The position numbers and the translations under genes are program-made. A stretch of 64,000 bases of DNA from Pseudovibrio ascidiaceicola (lineage in GTDB: Bacteria; Pseudomonadota; Alphaproteobacteria; Rhizobiales; Stappiaceae), in NCBI RefSeq assembly GCF_900114245.1, contig NZ_FOSK01000002.1, forward strand, positions 391,576 through 455,575. Direction: 5' to 3'. The notes beneath the pieces were generated by a model that worked only from the letters and a program-made list of their open reading frames with translations, did not search any database and was not told the origin of the DNA. Each line of letters begins with the position of its first letter. Position 1 is the stretch's first letter. Positions 1 to 8,891 of this stretch are shown here, in pieces.

Positions 1-556
1 TGGGCAAAACGCTATCGTCGAATTCATCTTTGAGGAGCGGGTCATTAATGCGTTTTATTCCGCGTCCGACTTGAGCTTCTTTTGCTGCCGCACTCTTGCC
101 AAAAATCTCAAAGACCGTAATTTCTCCAGAATGTGCAGGCTGATCTTCAAAGCCGATCAGCCACAACGCGGCCAGGTTCCATGGTTTCAATTTTGTACGA
201 ACGCGTATATCGAGCCTACAATAATGCGGTAAAAACAATCGCATTTCAGGAACTTCAGATTTTACTATGAGCCCATCCCGAAACCGATGCTGCCCATAGG
301 GGCTGTTGAGATCGCCAGCAAAATGCCCGGTCTGGAGACCTGATACTTTGTTTTCTCCATCAAACTCAGGCGACCAACATTGCTGGTTTTCAGAGATGAA
401 CAAACGCAGTCTTTCATCCGTTATCTCATAATTCGCCGCAGATAATTCCAAGGAACTCCAATGAGGGAGGTAGTTGGGCAACCATTTACTTCTATCAAGA
501 ACGGGAACATCAAAGTTGTCTTCAAAGATGAGCTTGAAGTTTGGTTGGAGATTCAT
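1..556 (-). CDS. GH16/concanavalin-like protein, 3' part cut by window edge
   Basis: About 185 N-terminal residues are visible; the gene runs off the left edge. The opening (LIFEDNFD near residue 9, then a Trp-rich stretch and the ISENQQCW segment near 54-61) has the pattern of family 16 glycoside hydrolases and related concanavalin-A-like lectin folds. The place of the family E-x-D-x-x-E catalytic signature is taken by EITVFE at about residues 145-150, so both Glu are kept but the middle Asp is Thr. No signal peptide is seen. An AAGG sequence about 8 bases upstream supports the chosen ATG. Known of the family: hydrolysis of beta-glucans, agar or carrageenan. Whether this copy is catalytic is uncertain. 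Confidence 0.55.
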   Translation of the reverse strand, partial: MNLQPNFKLIFEDNFDVPVLDRSKWLPNYLPHWSSLELSAANYEITDERLRLFISENQQCWSPEFDGENKVSGLQTGHFAGDLNSPYGQHRFRDGLIVKSEVPEMRLFLPHYCRLDIRVRTKLKPWNLAALWLIGFEDQPAHSGEITVFEIFGKSAAAKEAQVGRGIKRINDPLLKDEFDDSVLP

Positions 557-771
557 GCAGATGCCTTCACATAATGAATAAATGAAATTGCTGTCGCGAA
601 TTTGCGGCCTCAGGTTTTGCTCAAAGTATCACACTGCCGACAGTTAGTTTAAGGTGGTGTCCTCAAACCTAAGCAATCTCTTTAAGCATTGAAGTCCCCT
701 TCGAATTGTGGCAGGCAGGTTTGAGCGAATTCATTTATGCATTGCTCAGAATCTGCAGGACTTTTCTTTTC

Positions 772-1587
772 ATGGCCCGACAAAGACGCCCCAAATATAA
801 GAAGGATGCTCGGGTCGGTTTGTTTGTTTCCTGCACTACCAATCTCTTTCGCCCTTCCCTGATAAAAGCTGCAGTTCATCTGCTGGATAGAGCTGGTTAT
901 GAGATTGAAGCACCGAGCATTCAGAGTTGTTGCGGGCTTGTGTCGCTGCGCTCCAATGAACTGGAGGATGCGCGGGATTTGGCGAAGGAGGTGATTTCGC
1001 AGTTTGGCCACTACGACTATGTGGCTGTGCTTTCGCCGTTTTGTGCCAAGGTATTTGAGCGGGCCTATGCGCCTCTCCTCTCGGAGCAGTCTGAGGAACT
1101 GGCGAAGATCACGACCAAGTTTACGCGCAAATGCTTTGAGGTGTCTGATTTGCTGCTGGCTGCACCTGAGTTTGGGCAGAGCTTGCAGGGTTTTGCAGGT
1201 AAGGTTGCGTTTCTGGATGTGTCAGATGCACCAAATCTGTTTGGCAGTCAGGTGGCTTCCCGCACTTTGCTGGGTCAGATGGAGCAAGTCAGCGTTGTTG
1301 ACCTGCCGCAGATTTGCGCTTCTCAAGTGAAAGGCGCTCCAGAGGGGACGATCTCTCCCGAACTGGGGGCCGGTGATCTGAGTGGTTTGCTGCACGCTGT
1401 GCGCTCATGCGGGGCTGGCACGCTCGTCTCGACAGACCTGACGCTTCTGATGGAGCTTTCTACCCATCTGCGCCGCTATGGGTCTGCCATTGAGCTCAGA
1501 CCTGTTCTAGAGGTTCTGGCAGGCGATATCCAGTCTATGCCGATTGGCTTGAGTGCCCGTGTGATGGCTGGTCAGTCCGTCCTCTGA
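772..1587 (+). CDS. LutA/YkgE-like cysteine-rich (CCG) protein, degenerate second motif
   Basis: About 271 residues, resembling the Fe-S protein LutA/YkgE of lactate-utilisation complexes (two CCG domains, 4Fe-4S or heterodisulfide-reductase-like cofactor binding). The first CCG motif is intact: Cys21, Cys53-Cys54-Gly and Cys91 in SPFCAKVFERAY. In the second half the family's CCG is replaced by an isolated Cys in QICASQ, and the later conserved Cys is Leu in STDLTLLMEL. The usual partners lutB and lutC are not adjacent. The ATG at 772 is preferred over an in-frame TTG 66 bases upstream because family members start just before the first beta strand. An electron-transfer or oxidoreductase role is possible, but loss of half the ligands argues against the standard LutA role. 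Confidence 0.6.
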   Translation: MARQRRPKYKKDARVGLFVSCTTNLFRPSLIKAAVHLLDRAGYEIEAPSIQSCCGLVSLRSNELEDARDLAKEVISQFGHYDYVAVLSPFCAKVFERAYAPLLSEQSEELAKITTKFTRKCFEVSDLLLAAPEFGQSLQGFAGKVAFLDVSDAPNLFGSQVASRTLLGQMEQVSVVDLPQICASQVKGAPEGTISPELGAGDLSGLLHAVRSCGAGTLVSTDLTLLMELSTHLRRYGSAIELRPVLEVLAGDIQSMPIGLSARVMAGQSVL

Positions 1588-1866
1588 TTCCCCTGGGTCG
1601 ACGCCGAAACTTGCGCAGGGATTGTGGTTCCTGGTGCTGCTTGTGAAAAACACAAATTCTGCATGACGGGAATTACTGCTTAAGGCCAGTGATTTGTCTC
1701 TTAAATCCATTAAATTCCTCAGAATGCCCTTACAAATGTTGTAGTTCTGCGTATTGCTGAGTAGTGTGCGCGGCAACTGGCCAAGGCCATGGTCCGGCTT
1801 TGTTGCCAGTTCACAGTGTGAGGCACTTTGTCTCCCCTATCTGCTGTTACACAGGAGCCTATAAAA

Positions 1867-2937
1867 ATGGGAAAGCTCAAGCCGGGCGTCATCTTTGGTG
1901 AAGACTACAAAACCCTGATTGAAGCATGCCGCGAAGGTAAGTTCGCCTTGCCTGCGGTTAACGTTGTTGGAACGGACTCCATCAACGCAGTTCTTGAAGC
2001 AGCAGCTGCAAACAATACAGATATTATCGTTCAGCTCTCCAATGGTGGTGCGCAGTTCTATGCCGGTAAAGGCATCAAGGACAGCTTCCAGGCAAAAGTA
2101 CTTGGCGCAGTTGCTGCAGCTCAGCACGTGCACCTTCTGGCAGAGCATTACGGTGTTGGCGTTGTGCTCCACACCGACCATGCGGACAAGAGCCTGATCC
2201 CTTGGCTGGAAGAGCTCATCAAACATGGTGAAGCATTCTACAAGGCAAACGGCAAGCCACTGTTCTCCTCTCACATGCTGGATCTTTCTGCAGAGGACAT
2301 CGAGTTCAACCTGTCTGAAAGCGAACGCCTGCTGAAGATGATGGCTCCGCTGGAAATGAGCCTTGAGATTGAGCTGGGTGTAACTGGTGGTGAAGAAGAC
2401 GGTATTGGTTCTGATGATGACATCGGAGCTGACAATCCAAAGCTTTACACCCAGCCTGAAGACGTTCTGCAGGCTTATGATCGTCTGAACCCGCTTGGCC
2501 ACTTCTCCGTTGCAGCATCCTTCGGTAACGTGCACGGCGTTTACAAGCCGGGCAACGTGAAGCTGCGCCCTGAGATTCTGCGTGAAAGCCAGAAACTGGT
2601 CAGCGAAACTCACAGCCTTGGTGCAAACCCGCTGGCGCTTGTGTTCCACGGAGGGTCCGGTTCTGAGAAATCCAAGATCACAGAGAGCCTGAACTACGGC
2701 GTGTTCAAGATGAACATCGACACCGACACACAGTTCGCCTTCTCTGAAAAGGTTGGTGCGTACGTGGAAGCAAACGCAAATGCTTTCAAATACCAGATCG
2801 ACCCAGAAACTGGTGCCCCAACGAAGAAGGCTTACGACCCACGCAAATGGCTGCGTGAAGGTGAGCTGGGCATTGTTGAGCGCCTGAAAGAAGCTTGCGA
2901 AGACCTGAACTGCGTTGGCAAGAGCCTCTGCCAGTAA
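1867..2937 (+). CDS. fbaA: class II fructose-bisphosphate aldolase
   Basis: Zn-dependent aldolase that cleaves fructose-1,6-bisphosphate to dihydroxyacetone phosphate and glyceraldehyde-3-phosphate in glycolysis and gluconeogenesis, in the cytoplasm. The 356 residues match the long class IIA (E. coli FbaA, 359 aa) type. Visible marks are LHTDHADKSLIPW with catalytic Asp104 and Zn-ligand His105, the ELGVTGGEEDG segment, FGNVHGVYKPG with a further Zn His, and the phosphate-binding FHGGSGS and KMNIDTDTQ motifs. The ATG has an AGGAG about 9 bases upstream; an in-frame TTG 39 bases earlier lacks one. It appears monocistronic and ends at a strong terminator. Confidence 0.95.
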   Translation: MGKLKPGVIFGEDYKTLIEACREGKFALPAVNVVGTDSINAVLEAAAANNTDIIVQLSNGGAQFYAGKGIKDSFQAKVLGAVAAAQHVHLLAEHYGVGVVLHTDHADKSLIPWLEELIKHGEAFYKANGKPLFSSHMLDLSAEDIEFNLSESERLLKMMAPLEMSLEIELGVTGGEEDGIGSDDDIGADNPKLYTQPEDVLQAYDRLNPLGHFSVAASFGNVHGVYKPGNVKLRPEILRESQKLVSETHSLGANPLALVFHGGSGSEKSKITESLNYGVFKMNIDTDTQFAFSEKVGAYVEANANAFKYQIDPETGAPTKKAYDPRKWLREGELGIVERLKEACEDLNCVGKSLCQ

Positions 2938-2963
2938 GCTGACTAGATTTTATAAGATTGAAG

Positions 2964-2994
2964 AGCCCGGTGCAGACGTGCCGGGCTTTTTTGT
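2964..2994 (+). terminator. rho-independent terminator after fbaA
   Basis: A 7-bp GC-rich stem (AGCCCGG / CCGGGCT) with a 10-base loop is followed by a run of T, 26 bases after the aldolase stop codon. Confidence 0.85.
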
Positions 2995-3104
2995 TATGTT
3001 TGTTCAGTTACGCAGGGACGCCGTTCATTAAGTTTCGTGGAAGGTTACACCGCACTGTAGGAGTTGGCAGAGCCAACACTAACAGTTGGCCTGTTCTAAG
3101 ATGA

Positions 3105-4652
3105 TTAAGCCATCGTGCTCTCACCATCTAAAAACAGGATCGGTACACCGAGGTTTTTGGCTACTTTTTCGGCGTGTTCCATGAAAATCTGGTATTTTTC
3201 TTCCTTGGTCAGGGCCTTTTTGCCTTCAAACTCCTGAAACGCGATGGTGTCGGGAGAGGGTTCAGCGTCTATGAGAAAGATTCCATTGATCTTGATGGGC
3301 TCGGTTGCGTCTACGCCTTGCTTATGCTGAATACCATCTTTGGATGAAACGATTACCTCGTTATGCGCATAGTAGGTGTTGTCCACCAAGTCATCGACGT
3401 TCTGCTGGCGTTTATCGTACTGGTATCTGTCCAGCTCATTCTTCAAGTAACCGTTGCGAACATGGTCTGGCACATCGAGAAGCTTTTCGTTTTGCTCTTG
3501 TGTGACATTGACCATTCTGTCTTTTTTGTCTTTGCGGCCAATGTTAAGCTCGCTCATGAGATCATCGGGACTGGAGACCAGCACGTTTTGTGGCGGGACA
3601 TCCAAGATGACGCCAAAGGCTCCGTAGACAAAGCACTTTTCATCAGTCACAACGGATGTACAAATGGCATCTTTATTTTCCAGATATTCGGTTCCCTGAG
3701 CAGAAAAACAGCCCTTTTGATTGATAAAATCATCCATTGAACCTGTTCGAACGATGAACTTGAAAGGTGCTTTGCAGCCGCCTCTTTTTTGGAGGTCGAG
3801 CCTTTCGGAAGGATCGGAGAAATTCTCTCTGTTCCAAGTCTTAAGAAAAGCCTTCGTCTTCTCATCCGGCTCAGCTTTGACCAGCTCAACTTTATGTTCC
3901 TGAGTCTTTTTTCGCATAAATGCAGCAGCAAGTTTGTCGAGCTTGGACACACGCGGGCTTTCGCTAGCTCCGACACCAGTAACTTCGGGCAGAGCGTGCA
4001 GCCAATCAACTTCCTTTTGATAGGCCTGAAGTGTCTTATTGAGCTTCTTCAAGACTTTGTTCGCAGCATCTACCTGAAGGTTCTCACAAAGGGTCTCAAC
4101 TTCACTGATCAGACCGTTGGCTTCCTGGTCAAGACTGAGGAATTTCTTGTGCTTTTTGCTCGGGATTTTCTTAGCAATGGCAAGGCTGTCAACAACAGGT
4201 AACTCAAGTGCCAGTTGCGCGAGGTCTTCCTTCACCCAAGGGATCTGCGCTTCCAAACCTTTATGATTGGACTGAGCAACAGCAATGAGCTGCTCCATAG
4301 AGGAAACGTTCTCTTGAATTTTGGAAAGCCTCGCCTCCGCGTTTTGGGGCTTTCGGCCTTTCAGCTCTTTTCGTGCAGCTGCAATACCCGAGCGTGCAGA
4401 CTGCCCTGCTTTTTTGAAAGGTGAGAAAACAGCGCTTTGGTTCTTGATCAACTCCGTGTTTGCGTTCAGAGCATCTGCCGCTTTCTCCATGGACGCGAGT
4501 TTTTCCAGTAGACTTGTAGGAGCGTTCACAACGTCGGCTTGGTGATGTTGTCCGACCTGCTCGCCCCCCTCTTCAGCAAAGGTCAGGTTCAAGTGACGAG
4601 CCATGTCGTTGGCCCATTTATGCTCTTGTTTGCTCAGTGTTTGCGGGGGCAT
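3105..4652 (-). CDS. unknown 515-aa protein, helical N-terminus, possible ADP-ribosyltransferase-like C-terminus
   Basis: I do not recognise this protein. Residues about 40-260 are Lys/Glu/Leu-rich and look helical or coiled-coil. Residues about 295-460 carry a pattern reminiscent of mono-ADP-ribosyltransferase folds: an Arg strand (KFIVRTGS, Arg302), a CTS at 331-333 in place of the S-T-S motif followed by FVYGAFGVILDVPPQNVLV, and HNEVIV (Glu432) followed by a strand ending KINGIFL. The residue two before Glu432 is His rather than Gln/Glu, so the match is imperfect. No signal peptide or membrane segment. The ATG has GGAG 7 bases upstream. It stands alone between fbaA and a DUF2332 gene. A secreted-effector or toxin role is speculation from the fold pattern. 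Confidence 0.6.
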   Translation of the reverse strand: MPPQTLSKQEHKWANDMARHLNLTFAEEGGEQVGQHHQADVVNAPTSLLEKLASMEKAADALNANTELIKNQSAVFSPFKKAGQSARSGIAAARKELKGRKPQNAEARLSKIQENVSSMEQLIAVAQSNHKGLEAQIPWVKEDLAQLALELPVVDSLAIAKKIPSKKHKKFLSLDQEANGLISEVETLCENLQVDAANKVLKKLNKTLQAYQKEVDWLHALPEVTGVGASESPRVSKLDKLAAAFMRKKTQEHKVELVKAEPDEKTKAFLKTWNRENFSDPSERLDLQKRGGCKAPFKFIVRTGSMDDFINQKGCFSAQGTEYLENKDAICTSVVTDEKCFVYGAFGVILDVPPQNVLVSSPDDLMSELNIGRKDKKDRMVNVTQEQNEKLLDVPDHVRNGYLKNELDRYQYDKRQQNVDDLVDNTYYAHNEVIVSSKDGIQHKQGVDATEPIKINGIFLIDAEPSPDTIAFQEFEGKKALTKEEKYQIFMEHAEKVAKNLGVPILFLDGESTMA

Positions 4653-4835
4653 CCATCAACTCCAAAGCATGAGTATTTGCCTCCCACCAACTATTTAATG
4701 AGGCGAACACCGGTATTTTTCACGCTTTCAGTAAAGTACTACGTCCTCTCAAATGAATGCTTTCCGGAATTTACGTATTTTCTCTCAAACTGGAGCTAAA
4801 TGCTGTGATGGTGTGCGGAGACTTTTAGCAAGCCT

Positions 4836-5816
4836 CTACTCGATCCACTCAACTGACTGTCCGTGTGGGCCGGTCCAGGCGCGGGGGGTGCCGTTTTCGC
4901 AGAGGAGGAAGCGGCCTGATGGGCGTGGGCTGGAGACTTTATCGGTGAGTTGAGGAAGGACACCGGGGGCCTCGTTAGAGATCCAGTGAACGTTGGAGTT
5001 GTGCATCAGATCGACGAAAGCTTCGCGCTTGCTCATGTCTCGGGTGTAGACGAGAACAGCGCTATGGAAGACCACGGGTGTGGTGCCTGTTGGGACTTGT
5101 TCCAGCAAGGCTGGCAGGTCTTCGAGAAGGTTTCCTTTAACGAGTTGGACTTTCTGCTGCTTTGCCACTGTGATTGCTTTTTGCAGGCGGTGTAGGCGAT
5201 CCTCCTGCCCTGGCCAGACGAGCGTTTGGAGCCAGGCTGCGGTGTCTTCATCCTGAAGGTTCAACGGGTTCAGTTCCAGCCCTGCACGCCAGACAACTTC
5301 TGGCAGCTTGGTTGGCAAAGGGACATTGCCAGTCGCCTGACAGTGCAACACTGGTGTATCGGATGCGTTCGTCTTAGGCGCTAGTGTGTGTGCCCCGTTG
5401 TTGTAATTGTAGGCGTAGTGGTCCGGCAGCAAGCAGAGACCAGCGGAAGCACCAACTTCGATTAATGAAAGCGGTTGTGGGAGGCGGGCGAGCAATGGGA
5501 GGAGCGTTGCGCAGCGTCCGGCTTCGTTGGTCTGCGTGCTGCGGTTCATCATCTCATGTTTGATTGCTGTTCCATGAAGCTTCAGCGTCTCATCCAGTTC
5601 GGCCACTTCAGGAACACGTCCTGTGACCCATCTGATCGCCGCAAAAAGGAGGTTAGGTTGCTGTTTGGCCTTTGGCAACGCCATCAGGAAATCATGGAAG
5701 ATTGGCGAGCTGGATACATGAGTCGCCCATTCTTCATAAATAGGTGAGTTGTCCTTGGCTTCGTGGGACGCAAATCCCAGATATCCGCGTTCTATTGCTG
5801 AAGATAATACAGTCAT
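4836..5816 (-). CDS. DUF2332 family protein
   Basis: 326 residues with the hallmark DUF2332 core QTNEAGRCATLLPLLA followed by IEVGASAGLCLLPDHYAYNY. The GASAGL loop resembles the glycine-rich SAM-binding loop of Rossmann-fold methyltransferases, but no reaction has been assigned to the family that I can name. It is cytoplasmic, with no signal peptide. GGGGAA lies upstream of the ATG. It is transcribed in the same direction as the phosphatase gene upstream of it, with a stem-loop in the gap. Function unknown. Confidence 0.8.
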   Translation of the reverse strand: MTVLSSAIERGYLGFASHEAKDNSPIYEEWATHVSSSPIFHDFLMALPKAKQQPNLLFAAIRWVTGRVPEVAELDETLKLHGTAIKHEMMNRSTQTNEAGRCATLLPLLARLPQPLSLIEVGASAGLCLLPDHYAYNYNNGAHTLAPKTNASDTPVLHCQATGNVPLPTKLPEVVWRAGLELNPLNLQDEDTAAWLQTLVWPGQEDRLHRLQKAITVAKQQKVQLVKGNLLEDLPALLEQVPTGTTPVVFHSAVLVYTRDMSKREAFVDLMHNSNVHWISNEAPGVLPQLTDKVSSPRPSGRFLLCENGTPRAWTGPHGQSVEWIE

Positions 5817-5900
5817 GAAATTCCCCTAAAACATAAGGGAAGTCTAGGCTGGATATGCCTTCCGGCGCAAATGGGCCTCTGGTGGAACTTGCTCGAGGAA

Positions 5901-5937
5901 CCTCGTGCTACCAACGTTGGGGGAAGGCAGCACGAGG
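5901..5937. repeat. stem-loop between phosphatase and DUF2332 genes
   Basis: A perfect 9-bp inverted repeat (CCTCGTGCT / AGCACGAGG) with a 19-base loop lies 14 bases past the phosphatase stop codon. It has no clear T tract on the minus strand, so it may be a weak terminator or an mRNA-end stabiliser. Confidence 0.55.
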
Positions 5938-5951
5938 GGTGCTGGGAGGCC

Positions 5952-6881
5952 TTAACTTGGGTCTACCAGCAGGTTCTTTTTGATGCGGGCGAGTTCCTCA
6001 TCAGAGATGTGCAGCGCAGCGCGGCGATAGTTTTCAAAGCTGCCGTAATCTTCTTTCATCGCTGCCAGTGCAGCAGTGATCTGCTCTTTGTGAGCGCCGA
6101 AGGCTGGGCGCAGGGAATGCGGGCCGTTTGCGACAAGTTCGCTCAGTTCATCAAAGGTGTAGAGGTTGGTGGTGAGGTAGTCGCGCATGACGTCTTCCTC
6201 GGAGAACCCGAGAGATAACATCAGCACTGCTGCCACATAACCGGTCCTGTCTTTGCCGCCAGCACAGTGGAACATGAGCGGGTAGTTTTGCTCTTCCAGG
6301 AGCACATGCATGAAACGTGAGATCTGCGGCGTGAACTTGCGGGCAAAGTCCTTATAGCGGTCAATGCGGGTGTGGTAGATGTCTACATCGTGGTCTTTGA
6401 GAAGCTGGTCAATCTCCTCAAACTTACCACTGAACCAGAGCGGACGGATTTGAGAGGCTACGTCCAGCGGCATGATTTTGGCGATGTCTGCCGGATCTGA
6501 ACCGATTGGTAGGTTGATGTTAAAATCAACGGAGGAGATATGTTTATTGGGGTGCTTGTCCAACTCATCCGGAGCACGCAGGTCGATGATGGTTTCGATG
6601 CCCAATGCGCTCAACTTTTCCTGATCAGCTTCAGTCAAGTTGTCCAACTGGTCAGAGCGGAAGATCAGCTGAGGCTTCAAAACCGGGCCATCTATTGAGG
6701 TAGTCAGAGACCGGAAGTTCTCCAGTTTCTCGATTGGTTTAATAATCTCGATGGCATCGCAGTCGGATGGAATATCGATTGGCAGTTTGGTCTCACATGG
6801 CGCTGATTGTGCCATGGCAAGGCCTGCAGTCATGAGTGAGCCAATCATTGTTGCGGTTGCCAGCCCGATTATTCTTCGCAT
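5952..6881 (-). CDS. exported tyrosine phosphatase (DSP/PTP type)
   Basis: Protein tyrosine/dual-specificity phosphatase of the bacterial Y_phosphatase3 kind. The signature HCAGGKDRTG lies near residue 204, with the nucleophilic Cys and phosphate-binding Arg intact. Upstream, FRSDQLDNLTEADQEKL and IIDLRAPDEL are the family's typical N-terminal strand and general-acid region. Residues 1-25 form a signal peptide (Arg-Arg, hydrophobic core, AMAQS), so it acts in the periplasm or outside. I chose the second ATG because AGAGGA sits 7 bases before it but touches the first. It is divergent from a LysR gene. Substrate unknown; phosphoinositide or phosphotyrosine are both possible for the family. Confidence 0.88.
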   Translation of the reverse strand: MRRIIGLATATMIGSLMTAGLAMAQSAPCETKLPIDIPSDCDAIEIIKPIEKLENFRSLTTSIDGPVLKPQLIFRSDQLDNLTEADQEKLSALGIETIIDLRAPDELDKHPNKHISSVDFNINLPIGSDPADIAKIMPLDVASQIRPLWFSGKFEEIDQLLKDHDVDIYHTRIDRYKDFARKFTPQISRFMHVLLEEQNYPLMFHCAGGKDRTGYVAAVLMLSLGFSEEDVMRDYLTTNLYTFDELSELVANGPHSLRPAFGAHKEQITAALAAMKEDYGSFENYRRAALHISDEELARIKKNLLVDPS

Positions 6882-6982
6882 GGTCATTCCTCTCTGTTCG
6901 CAAATTTTGGTGACATAAAGATCATTTTGACCTATGTAGTAAAGTTGAACTCCATCATAATTTCAGATCATGTTGAGGTTAG

Positions 6983-7876
6983 ATGCCCAGTATTGACCAG
7001 TTGGAAGCATTTGTGACTGCCGCGGAGTTAGGATCATTTTCTGCTGCGGCACGGCGGTTGGGTAAGGCACAATCTGCTGTAAGTGCTGCTATTTCCAATC
7101 TGGAGATCGACCTCGGATCAAGCCTATTTGATCGCAGCAGCTACCGTGCAGAGCTGACAGTCTCCGGCGTTTCGTTGTTGGACTATGCAAGATCCATTTT
7201 ACAGAGCAGGCAAGATTTGCTTGTAAAGGCGGGCGCCCTTTGTGAGGGAGCGGAAGGCAGCCTCAAAATCGTGTTTGAATATGGAACTTATGTATCTGAA
7301 ATTAACGATGTTTTTCATGATTTCGACAAGCAGTTTCCGAAGGTGGAACTGCACGTCCAGACCACCTCTTTTGGCGATGTGTTTTCCAGGCTTGCAGAAG
7401 AAAGCGCTCAACTGGGGATTATCATCGAACGACACCCTTACAAGGAAGGCTACCACTTCCGCGGACTTGGATTTGAGCGTCGGATTTCAGTTTGCCACAA
7501 GGACCATCCTCTGGCTGAGCTGGATGAAGTCCGACTGGTGGACTTACGCGGATACCGACAGATTATTTCTGAGACAGAGATTGATCGGAACTCACCTGAG
7601 TTTTCACGCCAGAAAGGACCGCATCTGCTGATTACGGACAATCCGCGTGTGGCGCACAATATGGTGCATGGCGGCGTGGGTTGGGCAGAGTTGCCAGCGC
7701 AGATGGTGGATGATGAGGTGAAGGCTGGTGAGTTGAAAGAGCTTTCCTATGACTTTCAGCAGAACGCTATTCTCAACAAGGTCTCTCTTGTTTGGGGCAA
7801 GCAGCAGGCGCAAGCGCCTGCCTGTAAGTGGTTGATCAACCGGATGTGCCAATTGCATCAGAAAACGTGGGTTTAA
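6983..7876 (+). CDS. LysR-family transcriptional regulator
   Basis: 297 residues with an N-terminal winged helix-turn-helix (LEAFVTAAELGSFSAAARRLGKAQSAVSAAISNLE, residues about 6-40) and a C-terminal periplasmic-binding-like effector domain. It is divergent from the exported phosphatase gene with a gap of about 100 bases, the usual arrangement for a LysR regulator and target; that regulation is inference. The effector is unknown. It converges on the next LysR gene, with stop codons only 14 bases apart. Confidence 0.9.
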   Translation: MPSIDQLEAFVTAAELGSFSAAARRLGKAQSAVSAAISNLEIDLGSSLFDRSSYRAELTVSGVSLLDYARSILQSRQDLLVKAGALCEGAEGSLKIVFEYGTYVSEINDVFHDFDKQFPKVELHVQTTSFGDVFSRLAEESAQLGIIIERHPYKEGYHFRGLGFERRISVCHKDHPLAELDEVRLVDLRGYRQIISETEIDRNSPEFSRQKGPHLLITDNPRVAHNMVHGGVGWAELPAQMVDDEVKAGELKELSYDFQQNAILNKVSLVWGKQQAQAPACKWLINRMCQLHQKTWV

Positions 7877-7890
7877 CGTCAGCGCTCGTC

Positions 7891-8796
7891 TTAAAATACA
7901 TCGCGAACCTCTTTGTGCGCCTTTATCAACTCTTCTACAAACACCTTGGTCTTGGCTGGACGAAAGCGGCTGTTTGGGAAGAGCGCGTAAATGCCGCCTT
8001 CCTTATGGTGCCAGCCGGGCAACACGCGTTGCAAGCGGCCTGATGCCAGATCTTCGCGGATCTGAAAGGATGGGAGGAGACACAGGCCACCGTGGCCGAG
8101 GGCACATGCATGCGAAGTCAGTGTGTTCCAGACTGTAATTGGCGGGTTTTGGAGCACAAACTGCACCTCCTCCCCTTCAGCTGATTGCCACAATATTCCC
8201 GCAGGCAGCTTGCAGTGGTAGATCCAGTCTTTATCTTGCAGATCCATTGGTGTTGTGATTGGTCCCATTGCTTCGACATATTGCGGCGATGCCACAGTAT
8301 ATTGCTGAAAACTGCCAATTTTTCTTGCAATAGCAGAGCTGTCTTCTAACCAACCAACACGGATGGAGACATCTATTTTCTCCTTAAGCTGATCCAGTTT
8401 TTCGTCCGTAAAGACCGCATTGACCCTGATTTTTGGATATTTCACCCTCAATCGCATGAGCGCCCTGGCGACGACGCACTGGCCGTAATCTTCTGGCGCT
8501 GTGACCGTGAGCAAGCCGCTGGGAATCTCCTGCTCCTGCTGGAGTTCCTGTACCGCACGTTCCGCCTGAGCAAGAATTTCTGCAGCGTTTTCATAGAACC
8601 GCTGCCCTGCTTCTGTCATTTGAACAGAGCGTGTGGTGCGCACCAGTAGGCCTGCACCGAGCTCTTCTTCCAACTTTGCGACTTGGTGACTGACGATGGC
8701 TTTTCCCAGACCGAGCTTTTTCGCCGCTGCAGTGAAGGAGCCACTTTCGACGACTTCAACAAAGTGGCGGAGGCGGTTGAGATTGTAGAGGCTCAT
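7891..8796 (-). CDS. LysR-family transcriptional regulator
   Basis: About 302 residues of standard LysR layout. HTH residues about 5-40 include RLRHFVEVVESGSFTAAAKKLGLGKAIVSHQVAKLE, and the substrate-binding domain contains LTVTAPEDYGQ, the pattern of the common aromatic/YafC-like LysR group. The start at MSLYN puts the HTH at its usual distance from the N-terminus; upstream in-frame ATGs lack a ribosome-binding site. It is divergent, across about 95 bases, from the DsbA-like gene, which is its likely target (inference). Confidence 0.88.
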   Translation of the reverse strand: MSLYNLNRLRHFVEVVESGSFTAAAKKLGLGKAIVSHQVAKLEEELGAGLLVRTTRSVQMTEAGQRFYENAAEILAQAERAVQELQQEQEIPSGLLTVTAPEDYGQCVVARALMRLRVKYPKIRVNAVFTDEKLDQLKEKIDVSIRVGWLEDSSAIARKIGSFQQYTVASPQYVEAMGPITTPMDLQDKDWIYHCKLPAGILWQSAEGEEVQFVLQNPPITVWNTLTSHACALGHGGLCLLPSFQIREDLASGRLQRVLPGWHHKEGGIYALFPNSRFRPAKTKVFVEELIKAHKEVRDVF

Positions 8797-8891
8797 TTGA
8801 TTGTCTCTATTTTTCATACAGTATGTCAAAATTATCTGCATTCTACAGATAGTCAAGTTGCCCTAGGTTCCCCTGCAACAAGGAGAAACCT

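Noticed and set aside
682-1011. Minus-strand frame at the start of the LutA-like gene
   Set aside because: Overlaps the CCG protein on the other strand and has no conserved features.
1837-2649. Long open frame on the minus strand opposite the aldolase gene
   Set aside because: It lies fully inside fbaA, has Cys- and His-rich nonsense composition and no ribosome-binding site.
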